Shown: in pieces, positions 50,792-59,778 of the stretch
How positions within the stretch are numbered: position 1 is the stretch's first letter
Layout: the number at the start of each line of letters is the position of its first letter
Assembly: GCA_036394575.1 (NCBI GenBank)
Contig: DASWEY010000020.1
Span: 124,001-188,000, forward strand
Direction: 5' to 3'
Origin: UKL13-2 sp036394575
GTDB taxonomy: Bacteria; Pseudomonadota; Gammaproteobacteria; Burkholderiales; Usitatibacteraceae
Length of the DNA stretch: 64,000 bases
Notes under the pieces: generated by a model
What the model saw: only the letters and a program-made list of their open reading frames with translations
Told to the model about the DNA's origin: nothing
Databases searched by the model: none
Position numbers and translations under genes: made by a program

Positions 50792-52790
50792 ACGCGACGC
50801 CGACAACCTCGCCTGGTTGTATTTCGACAAATCCCACGCCGAACAAAGCGAAAGCACCAATACTTTCTCCAGCGAGGCGCTGCGCGAACTGGCCGATATT
50901 TGTGCACAGCTGAAAACGAATGCGCCGAAAGGATTGGCGATCCTGTCGGCCAAGGAAAACGGCTTTGCCGCCGGCGCGGACATCGATGAATTCACCACGC
51001 TCAAAAGCGCGGAGGAGGCCTACGCCTTCACCAAGCTGGGCAATGATGTGTTCGACCAGGTCGAGGCCCTGCCCTTTCCCACCTTGGCGATGATCCACGG
51101 CTTTTGCATGGGCGGCGGTACCGAGCTGTCGCTGGCCTGCCGCTATCGCCTGATGGATGACGGCCCCAAAACCAAGATGGCCTTGCCCGAAGTGATGATC
51201 GGCATCGTGCCCGGCTGGGGCGGGGCCAAGCGCATGCCGCGCCTGATCGGCGCGCTGCAGGCGCTGGATTTGATGCTGAGCGGGCGCGGCGTCGATGCGC
51301 GCAAGGCCAAACGCATGGGCCTGGTCGACGTGGTTACGCCGCGCCGCCACTTCATGAATGCCGCGCGCCTGCTGCTGTTGCAGCCGCCGGCGCCGCATCG
51401 CCCCGGCTTCAAGGATGCGCTCAGCAATGCGCCGCTCATTCGCGATATCGTCGCCGGTATTTCGCGCAGGCAGGTGGCGAAAAAAGTGCGCAAGGATCAG
51501 TATCCGGCGCCCTACGCCATCATCGATCTCTGGCAAAAATTCGGCGGCGATCCGCGCAATGTGCCGCACGACGATCCGACCTCGATCGTCAGCCTGTTCA
51601 AGCACCCGACCGCCGGCAACCTGATCCGCATTTTCAAACTGCAGGATCGTTTGAAATCGCTCGGCGCAGGGGAATCGGGCATCAGGCATGTGCATGTGAT
51701 CGGCGCCGGCGTGATGGGCGGCGACATCGCGGCCTGGTGCGCGCTGCGCGGTTTATCGGTGACCTTGCAGGATCTCGATCATGCGCGCGTGGCGCCGGCC
51801 ATCAAGCGCGCCGCCGATCTTTACCAACGCCGTCTCAAGCAGCCGCATCTGATTCAGGCGGCGCTGGATCGCCTGATGCCCGATGTCAAAGGCGACGGCG
51901 TGGCGCATTGCGATCTGGTGATCGAGGCGATCGTCGAAAACGCCGAGATCAAGAAAAAGCTGTATGCGCAGATTGAGCCGCGCCTGAAGCCGGGCGCGAT
52001 CCTCGCCACCAACACCTCGTCGATCCCGCTGCAGGAACTCTCCGGCGGCCTGGCGCGCCCCGAGCGGCTGGTCGGCATTCATTTCTTCAACCCGGTTGCG
52101 CAGATGATGCTGGTGGAAGTGGTGCGGGGTGCTGCGACCGCGGCCGAGGTGATGAAGGCAGCCCAGGCATTCGTCAAAAAAATCGACAAGCTGCCCCTGC
52201 CGGTGAAATCCGCGCCGGGCTTTCTGGTCAATCGCATCCTCACGCCCTATATGACCGAGGCGCAGGTGATGCTGGAAGAAGGCATTGCCGCGGAAACGAT
52301 CGACGCCGCCGCACGCGATTTCGGCATGCCGATGGGGCCGATCGAACTGGCCGATACGGTGGGCCTCGACGTTGGTCTCGCCGTCGGCAAGGAACTCGCC
52401 AAGTCCGGCGGCCCGCAGCCGCGCAAAATCCAGGAGCTGGTGGCCGCGAAAAAATTCGGCAAGAAATCCGGCGAAGGTTTTTACAAATGGGTCGCCGGCA
52501 AACCGCAGAAGGCCAAGACAGCCGCTGCGGTCGATCTGGCGCCGCTGTGGATGCGCATGACCCTGCCGGCAGTGAACGAGGCGGTGGCCTGCGTGCGCGA
52601 AGGCATCGTCGCCGATGCGGACCTGTGCGATGCCGGGGTGATTTTTGGTACCGGCTTCGCCCCGCATCGCGGCGGCCCGCTCAATTATTTGCGTAGCGCC
52701 GGCAAGGAAAAACTGCTGGCGGAGATGAAAGTGCTGGAAGCGAAGTACGGCGCGCGTTTCGCGGCCGATCCCGGCTGGGACGGGATCTGA
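50763..52790 (+). CDS. fadJ: Bifunctional enoyl-CoA hydratase/3-hydroxyacyl-CoA dehydrogenase (FadJ-type)
   Basis: 675 residues. An N-terminal crotonase domain (about 1-200; oxyanion-hole region ENGFAAGADIDEF and HGFCMGGGTELSLACRYR, catalytic Glu in LPEVMIGIVPGWGG) is joined to an NAD-binding dehydrogenase domain (VIGAGVMGGDIAAWCA near residue 305) and two C-terminal helical domains (IHFFNPVAQMMLVEVV). It catalyses steps two and three of beta-oxidation. AAGGGA precedes the ATG; the start overlaps the HAD gene by 29 bases. Confidence 0.93.
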   Translation: MQSWKHWRLERDADNLAWLYFDKSHAEQSESTNTFSSEALRELADICAQLKTNAPKGLAILSAKENGFAAGADIDEFTTLKSAEEAYAFTKLGNDVFDQVEALPFPTLAMIHGFCMGGGTELSLACRYRLMDDGPKTKMALPEVMIGIVPGWGGAKRMPRLIGALQALDLMLSGRGVDARKAKRMGLVDVVTPRRHFMNAARLLLLQPPAPHRPGFKDALSNAPLIRDIVAGISRRQVAKKVRKDQYPAPYAIIDLWQKFGGDPRNVPHDDPTSIVSLFKHPTAGNLIRIFKLQDRLKSLGAGESGIRHVHVIGAGVMGGDIAAWCALRGLSVTLQDLDHARVAPAIKRAADLYQRRLKQPHLIQAALDRLMPDVKGDGVAHCDLVIEAIVENAEIKKKLYAQIEPRLKPGAILATNTSSIPLQELSGGLARPERLVGIHFFNPVAQMMLVEVVRGAATAAEVMKAAQAFVKKIDKLPLPVKSAPGFLVNRILTPYMTEAQVMLEEGIAAETIDAAARDFGMPMGPIELADTVGLDVGLAVGKELAKSGGPQPRKIQELVAAKKFGKKSGEGFYKWVAGKPQKAKTAAAVDLAPLWMRMTLPAVNEAVACVREGIVADADLCDAGVIFGTGFAPHRGGPLNYLRSAGKEKLLAEMKVLEAKYGARFAADPGWDGI

Positions 52791-52805
52791 TCGGCGCCGC
52801 CGCAT

Positions 52806-53282
52806 ATGCCCCGGATACTCGCTCTCTGGACGAAGCTGCACGATAAACCGCTGGGCAGCTGGCTGTTCGGCAAACTCGTTTGCTGGAAAGCGCCATACTT
52901 CGCCACCATCAAGCCGCGCTTCGAGGAATTGAAGCCGGGATATGCGCGCGTGAGCATGAAGAAACGTCATGCGGTGCACAACCATATCGGCACTGTGCAT
53001 GCGATCGCCATGTGCAACCTGGCCGAGCTGGGTGCGGGCACCATGATGGAGGCCAGCCTGCCGCGCAGCATGCGTTGGCTGCCGCGCGGTATGCAGGTGC
53101 GGTATCTGAAAAAGGCCGAAACCGATCTTGTCGCCGAATGCCTTGCTGCCGATATTGCGGACGGCCCGGCGCGCGACGTGACCGTCAACTGCGCGATCAG
53201 GGACCGCCACGGCAGCATCGTCTGCCAAGTCGATGTGGTCATGTATCTCAGCCCGCGCAAGCCGACCGTGGAGCCGGCCTGA
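52806..53282 (+). CDS. DUF4442 hotdog-fold protein
   Basis: 158 residues resembling the DUF4442 branch of hotdog-fold thioesterase-like proteins (HNHIGTVHAIAMCNLAELGAG, VRYLKKAETDLVAE). Position between FadJ and the acyl-CoA synthetase suggests acyl-CoA hydrolysis or binding, which is inference. It starts 15 bases after fadJ. The 181 bases that follow hold a perfect TATAAT (53344-53349) without a good -35, so the next gene may have a supplementary promoter. Confidence 0.82.
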   Translation: MPRILALWTKLHDKPLGSWLFGKLVCWKAPYFATIKPRFEELKPGYARVSMKKRHAVHNHIGTVHAIAMCNLAELGAGTMMEASLPRSMRWLPRGMQVRYLKKAETDLVAECLAADIADGPARDVTVNCAIRDRHGSIVCQVDVVMYLSPRKPTVEPA

Positions 53283-53463
53283 GATGCGCGCCATGGCATC
53301 AATTGCCCGCCCTGGCGACGCCGAGCGCGCGCGGGTGAACACGTATAATCCGGAGCGATATGCCAGCCGCCGGCGCCAATGGGGATTCATTGCCGCGCCG
53401 GTTGCGGCAACGCCGCCGGGGCGTCCTGCTTCGGCGCGCCACACGAGCAGCAGGAGGCCTCAA

Positions 53464-55323
53464 TTGGCTGTGGAAAAAAATGCCCTGGAATTGAAGAACC
53501 GGCACGGTACGCGCTATCTCATGTTCGACGCGGCCGCGACCATCGCCGATGTATTTTCCCTGCGTTGCCGCAGTTCGCCGAATGCGCCGGCCTATCGCGA
53601 GTTCGACGGCGTCGCCAAGACCTGGAAGCAGACCACCTGGCGCGAGGTCGGCGAACTGGTCGCGCGTATGCGCGCCGGCCTGCAGCGTGATGGCCTGGTG
53701 GCCGGCGAGCGTATCGCCATCATGCTGAAGAACAGCGTCAACTGGGTGGTCGCCGACCAGGGCGCCTATGCGCAGGGCATGGTGCCGGTGCCGTTATTTG
53801 TCGAGGACCGCCCCGATAACGTGGCCTTCATCCTCGCCGATGCCGGCGTGAAAGTGATCGTCATCGACGGCGAGGAACACTGGAAGCGGCTGAAGACGGT
53901 GCGCGGGCAGCTCACCACGCTGCAGCTGATCCTTACCGTGAAGCCGGTCAATGATGCCGAGGAGCCGCGCCTGAAAACGCTGGGCGAATGGCTGCCGGAA
54001 TTTTCCGCGCTGGATGCGGCCAGCTTCGCGCGCGCGCCGACCGGCGGCAACGATCTGGCCACCATCGTCTACACCAGCGGCACCACCGGCAAACCCAAGG
54101 GCGTGATGCTGTCGCATCGCAATATGCTGGCCAATGTGCAATCGGGGCTGTCCGTTTACGAGGTCTACCCGGAGGATGTGTTCCTGTCCTTCCTGCCGCT
54201 GTCGCATATGTTCGAACGCAGCTGCGACTACTATCTCAACCTGGTATCCGGCGCCACGGTGGTGTTCGCGCGCTCGATCCCGCAGCTGGCCGAGGATTTC
54301 CGCACAGTGCAGCCGACCATCATTTTTTCGGTGCCGCGCATCTATGAACGCTTTCTCGCGGCGATCAACGAGCAGCTGGCAAAATCGTCCGCCTTCAAAC
54401 GCATGCTGTTCGGTTTTGCGGTCGATACCGGCTGGGCGAAATTCGAGCATGAGCAGGGTCGCGGCCCCTGGCAGCCGGCTTTCCTGTTGTGGCCCTTGCT
54501 GAAGAAGCTGGTCGCCGACAAATTATTGTCGCGACTCGGCGGCAAATTGCGCTTCGCGATTTCCGGCGGCGCCGCGCTATCCCCGGCTGTGGCCAAAGTG
54601 TTCGTCGGCCTCGGCCTGCCGATCTGCCAGGGCTACGGCCTGTCCGAGGCGAGCCCCCTGCTGACCGTCAACCTGCTGGACGATAACGATCCCACCACCA
54701 TTGGCCGCGCGGTGCCCGGCGTCGAATTGCGCGTCGCCGGCAATGGCGGCCTCGAGGCGCGCGGCCCCAATATCATGCGGGGCTACTGGAACAATCCTGA
54801 CGCCACCCGCGTCGTGCTGTCCGATGACGGCTGGCTGAGCACCGGCGACCAGGTGTCGATCGACGCGCGCGGCGTTGTGCGCATCACCGGGCGGCTGAAA
54901 GACATCATCGTCATGGGCAATGGCGAGAAAATTCCGCCAGCCGATATGGAGCTGGCCATTCAGCTCGATACCCTGTTCGAGCAGGTGCTGATCTACGGCG
55001 AAGGCAGGCCCTTCCTGGCGGCGCTGCTGGTGCTGAACGACGAAGTGTGGACGCGCATTGCGGCGGCCAACGGGCTGGCGCCGGCGATGTCGGCGAATGC
55101 CGATGACAAGAATCGCGACCGCATGGAAAAATTTCTGTTGCAGCGTATCGCCGCCCGGATCAAGGGGTTTCCCGGCTACGCGCAGGTGCGCAAGCTTGCG
55201 GTGGTGGCCGAGAAGTGGACCATCGACAACGGCCTGATGACGCCGACGCTGAAGTTGAAGCGGGCGCGCATCCTCGAAAAATACGCAGCGGCAATCGAGG
55301 ACATGTACAAGGGGCATCGGTAA
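53464..55323 (+). CDS. Long-chain acyl-CoA synthetase (AMP-dependent)
   Basis: 619 residues of the ANL adenylating superfamily, activating fatty acids with ATP and CoA. The P-loop YTSGTTGKPKGVMLSH lies near residue 205, QGYGLSEASPL is motif A5, STGDQVSIDARGVVRITGRLKD is the hinge and A8, and GNGEKIPPADMELAI carries A10-like residues. I chose TTG at 53464 because a perfect AGGAGG (53452-53457) sits six bases upstream; an ATG at 53284 in the same frame would add 60 residues without resemblance. The length suggests the long-chain (FACL) group. The stop overlaps the thioesterase ATG (TAATG). Confidence 0.9.
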   Translation: MAVEKNALELKNRHGTRYLMFDAAATIADVFSLRCRSSPNAPAYREFDGVAKTWKQTTWREVGELVARMRAGLQRDGLVAGERIAIMLKNSVNWVVADQGAYAQGMVPVPLFVEDRPDNVAFILADAGVKVIVIDGEEHWKRLKTVRGQLTTLQLILTVKPVNDAEEPRLKTLGEWLPEFSALDAASFARAPTGGNDLATIVYTSGTTGKPKGVMLSHRNMLANVQSGLSVYEVYPEDVFLSFLPLSHMFERSCDYYLNLVSGATVVFARSIPQLAEDFRTVQPTIIFSVPRIYERFLAAINEQLAKSSAFKRMLFGFAVDTGWAKFEHEQGRGPWQPAFLLWPLLKKLVADKLLSRLGGKLRFAISGGAALSPAVAKVFVGLGLPICQGYGLSEASPLLTVNLLDDNDPTTIGRAVPGVELRVAGNGGLEARGPNIMRGYWNNPDATRVVLSDDGWLSTGDQVSIDARGVVRITGRLKDIIVMGNGEKIPPADMELAIQLDTLFEQVLIYGEGRPFLAALLVLNDEVWTRIAAANGLAPAMSANADDKNRDRMEKFLLQRIAARIKGFPGYAQVRKLAVVAEKWTIDNGLMTPTLKLKRARILEKYAAAIEDMYKGHR

Positions 55324-55751
55324 TGAGCAATGGATCAACCAGCAGTGAAATGAAGCCGGCGACAAGCGAGATCGTCGCGCTGCCGCGCGATCGTCAGCCG
55401 ACCATCCGCATCATCCCGATGCCCGCCGATACCAATGCCAACGGCACCATCTTCGGCGGCTGGGTAATGGCCCAGGTCGACCTGGCCGGCAGCGTGCCGG
55501 CGGTGACGCGCGCCATGGGCAAGGTGGCGACGGTGGCGGTGAATTCCTTTGTGTTCAAGGAGCCGGTGTTCGTCGGCGACCTGGTGAGCTTTTATGCGCA
55601 TGTCATCAAGACCGGGCGCACCTCGATCACCATCGATGTCGAAGTCTATGCACAGCGCGCGCGCTTTGGTTCCGAAATCGTGAAGGTGACCGAGGCGCAG
55701 CTGACCTATGTGGCCATCGACGAAGACGGCAAACCCAGGGCCTTGCCCTGA
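55323..55751 (+). CDS. YciA-type acyl-CoA thioesterase
   Basis: 142 residues, one hotdog domain. The catalytic segment PADTNANGTIFGGWVMAQVD is the YciA/BACH signature, followed by AVNSFVFKEPVFVGDLVSFYA. These hexameric enzymes hydrolyse many acyl-CoAs and may prevent CoA depletion when the synthetase and beta-oxidation enzymes are active. It overlaps the synthetase stop by one base and is followed by palindromic repeat copy D. Confidence 0.92.
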   Translation: MSNGSTSSEMKPATSEIVALPRDRQPTIRIIPMPADTNANGTIFGGWVMAQVDLAGSVPAVTRAMGKVATVAVNSFVFKEPVFVGDLVSFYAHVIKTGRTSITIDVEVYAQRARFGSEIVKVTEAQLTYVAIDEDGKPRALP

Positions 55752-55776
55752 GTGCAGCGAACCCCCTAATTTTAAA

Positions 55777-55841
55777 ACTCCAGCATTGGCGCGGTTTCCA
55801 GGCCAGAAATGCCTCAAACACCGCGCCAATGCTGGACTTTT
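55777..55841. repeat. Palindromic intergenic repeat, copy D
   Basis: The most symmetrical copy: CTCCAGCATTGGCGCGGTTT (55779-55798) pairs with ACACCGCGCCAATGCTGGAC (55818-55837) around a ~20-base loop, followed by TTTTAA. It lies 25 bases after the thioesterase stop and before the FadN-type gene. The trailing T run would let it terminate or attenuate transcription within the cluster. Confidence 0.82.
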
Positions 55842-55882
55842 AACTTTGATAGTTGAATGATTCAGCGGACCAGGAGCAGAGC

Positions 55883-58249
55883 GTGAAAAATTTCCACATC
55901 GATAAAGTAGCGGTGCTGGGCGCCGGCGTGATGGGCGCGCAGATCGCGGCGCATCTGACCAATGCCAACGTCAGGACCGTGCTGTTCGACCTGCCCGCCA
56001 AGGAGGGGCCGAAGAACGGCGTGGTGACGAAAGCCATCGACAGCATGCTGAAGCTTTCGCCCGATCCATTTTCGGTGAAGGGCAAGGCGCAGCAGATCAC
56101 CGCCGCCAATTACGACGAGCATCTGGAGATGTTGCGCGATTGCGATCTGATCATCGAGGCGATTTCCGAGCGCATGGACTGGAAGAAATCGCTGTATGAG
56201 AAGGTGGCGCCGTTCATCAGCGAAAAGACCATCTTCGCTTCCAACACCTCGGGCCTGTCGATCACCGAGTTATCGAAAGTGTTTCCGGAAGCGCTGCGCC
56301 ATCGCTTTTGCGGCATCCACTTTTTCAATCCGCCGCGTTACATGAAACTGGTGGAACTGATTCCGACCGCGGCCACCGAACCCTCGATTCTCGATCAGCT
56401 GGAAACGTTCCTGACGACCACCGTCGGCAAGGGCGTGGTGCGCGCCAAGGACACGCCCAATTTTGTCGCCAATCGCATCGGCGTGTTTTCGATCGCGGCG
56501 ACCATGCATCACACCGCACAGTTCAAGCTGGCCTTCGATGTGGTCGACAGCCTTACCGGCCCCGCCATCGGCCGTGCCAAGAGCGCCACCTATCGCACTT
56601 CGGACGTGGTCGGTCTCGATACCATGTCGCTGACCATCAAGACGCTGAGCGACACGCTGCCGAACGATCCCTGGCACCAGTACTACCAAAGCCCGGCGTG
56701 GTTGCAGGCACTGATTGCCAAGGGCGCACTGGGCCAGAAAACCAAGGTCGGCATTTTCATGAAAAAGGGCAAGGACATCCTGGTGCTGGATGTGGCCGCG
56801 CAGGATTACCGCCCCTCCACCGGCAAGATGGATGATGAGGTCGGCGAAATCCTGAAGATCAAGAACCCCGCTGAAAAATTCGCCGCCCTGCGCGCCAGCA
56901 AGAATCCGCAGGCGCAATTCCTGTGGTCGATCTTCCGCGACCTGTGGCATTACTGTGCGGTGCAGTTGCAGGACATCACCAACAGCGCGCGCGATATCGA
57001 TTTCGCCATTCGCTGGGGATTCGGCTGGAAGATGGGTCCGTTTGAAACCTGGCAAGCGGCCGGCTGGGAGCAGATCGCCAAATGGATCAGTGAAGATATC
57101 GCCGCCGGCAAGGCCATGTCGAACACGCCGCTGCCGGCGTGGGTGGACACCGTCAAGGGCGTGCACGCGGCCGAAGGTTCCTATTCGGCTGCCACCGGCA
57201 AGATGATCGCGCGCTCGACCCTGCCGGTGTATCAGCGCCAGTTGTTCCCGGAATTGCTGCTGGGCGAAAAATCGGACCCGGGATCCACCGTCCTCGACAA
57301 CGAAGGCGTGCGCATGTGGACAATCAAGGGTTACGAAGATATCGCCATCGTTTCCTTCAAATCCAAAATGCATTCGCTGGGCGAAGAAGTGCTCGATGGC
57401 TTGAACCGGGCTATCGACAAGGCCGAGGCGGAATATAAAGGTCTGGTGATCTGGCACGAAGCACCGTTCGCGGTGGGCGCCAATCTGGTGAAGGCGCTGG
57501 CGGCATTGCAGGCGGGCGAGTTCGATGCCTTTGAATCGATGGTGGCGAAATTCCAGGTGACCTCGATGCGGCTGAAGCATGCGCTGGTGCCGACCATCGC
57601 CGCCGTCGATGGCATGGCACTGGGCGGCGGCTGCGAGTTCGTGATGCATTCAGTGCGCGCGGTCGCGCATATTGAAAGCTATATCGGCCTGGTCGAAGTC
57701 GGTGTGGGCCTGCTGCCGGCCGGGGCCGGTTGCAAGGAACTGGCCCTGCGCGTCGCGCAATCGGCCCAGGGCGGCGACCTGATGCCGGCGTTGCAAAAGG
57801 TCTTCAAGAATATCGCCATGGGCGAAGTTTCCAAGAGCGCCGAGAACGCCCGCGAGATGGGTTATCTGCGCGAAGGCGATACGGTGCTGTTCAACAAGGA
57901 CGAGCTGCTGTTTGTCGCCCTGCAACAGGCGCGCGCGCTGGCGGCATCGGGTTATCGTCCGCCATTGCCGGCCGCCCCCTTCCCGGTGGCCGGCTATACC
58001 GGCGTGGCCACCTTGAAGATGATGCTCATCAACATGAAGGCGGGTGGTTTCATATCGGAGCACGATTACGAAATCAGCTCGCGCGTGGCCGAAGTGTTGT
58101 GCGGCGGCATGGTCGAGCCGGGCTCGCTGGTCGACGAACAATGGATGCTCGATCTTGAACGCAGGCATTTTCTGGCGCTGGCGAAAATGCCGAAGACGCA
58201 GGAGCGCATCGCGTTCATGCTGAAGAACGGCAAACCGCTGCGTAATTGA
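55883..58249 (+). CDS. Bifunctional 3-hydroxyacyl-CoA dehydrogenase/enoyl-CoA hydratase (FadN-type order)
   Basis: 788 residues. The NAD-binding dehydrogenase domain comes first (KVAVLGAGVMGAQIAAHL at residues ~8-25, then HFFNPPRYMKLVELIPT). C-terminal dehydrogenase domains extend to about residue 440, and a crotonase domain is last (DGMALGGGCEFVMHSVRAV, VEVGVGLLPAGAGCKEL). This order is that of FadN and the reverse of FadB/FadJ. I start at GTG 55883, with AGGAG six bases upstream; a TTG at 55853 lies closer to repeat D. A thiolase follows after 52 bases. Confidence 0.92.
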   Translation: MKNFHIDKVAVLGAGVMGAQIAAHLTNANVRTVLFDLPAKEGPKNGVVTKAIDSMLKLSPDPFSVKGKAQQITAANYDEHLEMLRDCDLIIEAISERMDWKKSLYEKVAPFISEKTIFASNTSGLSITELSKVFPEALRHRFCGIHFFNPPRYMKLVELIPTAATEPSILDQLETFLTTTVGKGVVRAKDTPNFVANRIGVFSIAATMHHTAQFKLAFDVVDSLTGPAIGRAKSATYRTSDVVGLDTMSLTIKTLSDTLPNDPWHQYYQSPAWLQALIAKGALGQKTKVGIFMKKGKDILVLDVAAQDYRPSTGKMDDEVGEILKIKNPAEKFAALRASKNPQAQFLWSIFRDLWHYCAVQLQDITNSARDIDFAIRWGFGWKMGPFETWQAAGWEQIAKWISEDIAAGKAMSNTPLPAWVDTVKGVHAAEGSYSAATGKMIARSTLPVYQRQLFPELLLGEKSDPGSTVLDNEGVRMWTIKGYEDIAIVSFKSKMHSLGEEVLDGLNRAIDKAEAEYKGLVIWHEAPFAVGANLVKALAALQAGEFDAFESMVAKFQVTSMRLKHALVPTIAAVDGMALGGGCEFVMHSVRAVAHIESYIGLVEVGVGLLPAGAGCKELALRVAQSAQGGDLMPALQKVFKNIAMGEVSKSAENAREMGYLREGDTVLFNKDELLFVALQQARALAASGYRPPLPAAPFPVAGYTGVATLKMMLINMKAGGFISEHDYEISSRVAEVLCGGMVEPGSLVDEQWMLDLERRHFLALAKMPKTQERIAFMLKNGKPLRN

Positions 58250-58301
58250 AGTCGCTGAATGAAGTCACTGAGCAACGTCTGAATCGGACTGGAGAATCAA
58301 C

Positions 58302-59501
58302 ATGAGCAAACAAATTCAGGATGTCTATATCGTCGCCGCCGTCCGCACCCCGGTCGGCAAGGCGCCGCGCGGCATGTTCAGGAATGTACGCCCCGACGAT
58401 ATGCTGGCGCATGTGTTGCGCGCCGCGATCGCCGAGGTACCGGGGCTCGATCCGCACGATATCGGCGACGTGGTGGTCGGCTGTGCGATGCCGGAGGGCG
58501 AGCAGGGCATGAATGTGGCGCGCATCGGTGTGCTGCTGGCGGGCCTGCCGAACAGCGTCCCGGCGGTAACCATCAACCGCTTTTGCGCCTCGGGGGTCCA
58601 GGCGGTGAGCATGGCGGCCGACCGCATTCGCGCGGGCGACGACGATGTGGTGATCGCCGCCGGCACCGAGTCGATGTCGATGGTGCCGATGATGGGCAAC
58701 AAGATTGCGCTCAACCAGAATGTGTTCGCGCACAATGAAAATATCGGCATCGCCTATGGCATGGGCATCACCGCCGAGAATGTGGCCAGTCAATGGAAGG
58801 TGACGCGCGAAGAGCAGGACGCCTTTGCGGTGGCCTCGCACCAGAAGGCCGCCGCGGCAATCGCGGCCGGCGGCTTCAAGGCGGAAATCGCGGCATATGA
58901 AATTGATACGGCGTCACCGGATCTGATCAGCGGTGAAATCAAACATCGCAAAAAATCAGCCGATACCGATGAAGGCCCGCGCCCCGATTCTTCAATGGAG
59001 TCGTTGGGCAAATTGCGCGCGGTGTTCGCGGCCAAGGGCAGTGTGACGGCGGGCAATTCCTCGCAGATGTCGGACGGTGCCGGCGCGGTCATCCTGATGT
59101 CCGAGCGCGCCCTGAAAAAATACAATGTGCAGCCGCTGGCGCGATTCGTCTCGTTCGCGGTCGCGGGCGTGCCGCCGGAAATCATGGGCATCGGCCCGAT
59201 CAAGGCAATCCCCAAGGTGCTGAAGCAGGCCGGCATCAAGCAGCAGGATCTGGACTGGATCGAACTCAACGAGGCCTTCGCCGCACAGGCGCTGGCGGTG
59301 ATCAAGGATCTCGGTCTCGACCCGTCGAAAATCAATCCGCAGGGCGGAGCCATCGCCCTCGGTCATCCGCTGGGCGCGACCGGCGCGATTCGCACCGCGA
59401 CCCTCGTGCACGGCATGCGCCGGCGCAAACAGAAGTGGGGCATGGTGACCATGTGCATCGGTACCGGCATGGGTGCCGCCGGCCTGATCGAGGCATTGTA
59501 G
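58302..59501 (+). CDS. fadA: Acetyl-CoA acyltransferase (FadA-type thiolase)
   Basis: 399 residues, second thiolase of the cluster. The nucleophile Cys is at 95 (NRFCASGVQAVSM), the His is in IALGHPLGATGAIR and the second Cys is in TMCIGTGMGAAGL. Presumably it works with the FadN-type enzyme directly upstream. GGAG lies eight bases before the ATG. It differs from the first thiolase, so two separate hydratase/dehydrogenase-thiolase pairs are encoded. Confidence 0.93.
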   Translation: MSKQIQDVYIVAAVRTPVGKAPRGMFRNVRPDDMLAHVLRAAIAEVPGLDPHDIGDVVVGCAMPEGEQGMNVARIGVLLAGLPNSVPAVTINRFCASGVQAVSMAADRIRAGDDDVVIAAGTESMSMVPMMGNKIALNQNVFAHNENIGIAYGMGITAENVASQWKVTREEQDAFAVASHQKAAAAIAAGGFKAEIAAYEIDTASPDLISGEIKHRKKSADTDEGPRPDSSMESLGKLRAVFAAKGSVTAGNSSQMSDGAGAVILMSERALKKYNVQPLARFVSFAVAGVPPEIMGIGPIKAIPKVLKQAGIKQQDLDWIELNEAFAAQALAVIKDLGLDPSKINPQGGAIALGHPLGATGAIRTATLVHGMRRRKQKWGMVTMCIGTGMGAAGLIEAL

Positions 59502-59778
59502 GGCTTGGAAATTTGCAGCAATGTAGCTGGTGGAGGTGTGGGAAAAAATGTAGCGGAACGGCAGACAATGCAGGCAAAAAACAGACGTTTCCGGACCATC
59601 GGCGGCGCCTCGTTTTACTGTTGTTTTTGTTGCATCGCAGCACGTGAAAAGCGGTGTTTTACAGAATGATTTCCTGTAGAGTAACGCGCAGAGTCGCAGG
59701 CAATTTCAGAGTGAAATTCTGCAAAGCCGGCGGTAAAAATAATTAAGTTCAAATATCAATCTCTCGAGGAGAACACGA
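59502..59778. other. 277-base intergenic region before the DUF1302 gene
   Basis: No gene is supported. It carries two inverted repeats: TACAG (59660-59664) with CTGTA (59674-59678), and AATTTCA (59702-59708) with TGAAATT (59712-59718). The second overlaps a candidate -35. The region is AT-richer than its neighbours from 59640 onward. Confidence 0.55.
59702..59739 (+). promoter_or_regulatory. Candidate promoter and operator of the DUF1302-DUF1329 genes
   Basis: GTGAAA (59711-59716), a 17-base spacer and TAAAAA (59734-59739) form a moderate sigma-70 promoter. The perfect 7+7 inverted repeat AATTTCA-GAG-TGAAATT (59702-59718) covers its -35, as expected for a repressor or activator site. It differs from the PsrA-type repeat at 45300. 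Confidence 0.45.

Noticed and set aside
51753..53444. A 563-codon minus-strand frame across fadJ, DUF4442 and the synthetase 5' region
   Set aside because: It spans three plus-strand genes with clear families. The composition is typical of an antisense shadow.
53284..53463. An upstream ATG that would extend the acyl-CoA synthetase by 60 residues
   Set aside because: The added segment is Arg/Ala-rich and unlike the family. A perfect AGGAGG six bases before the TTG at 53464 marks the better start, and a TATAAT lies within the would-be extension.
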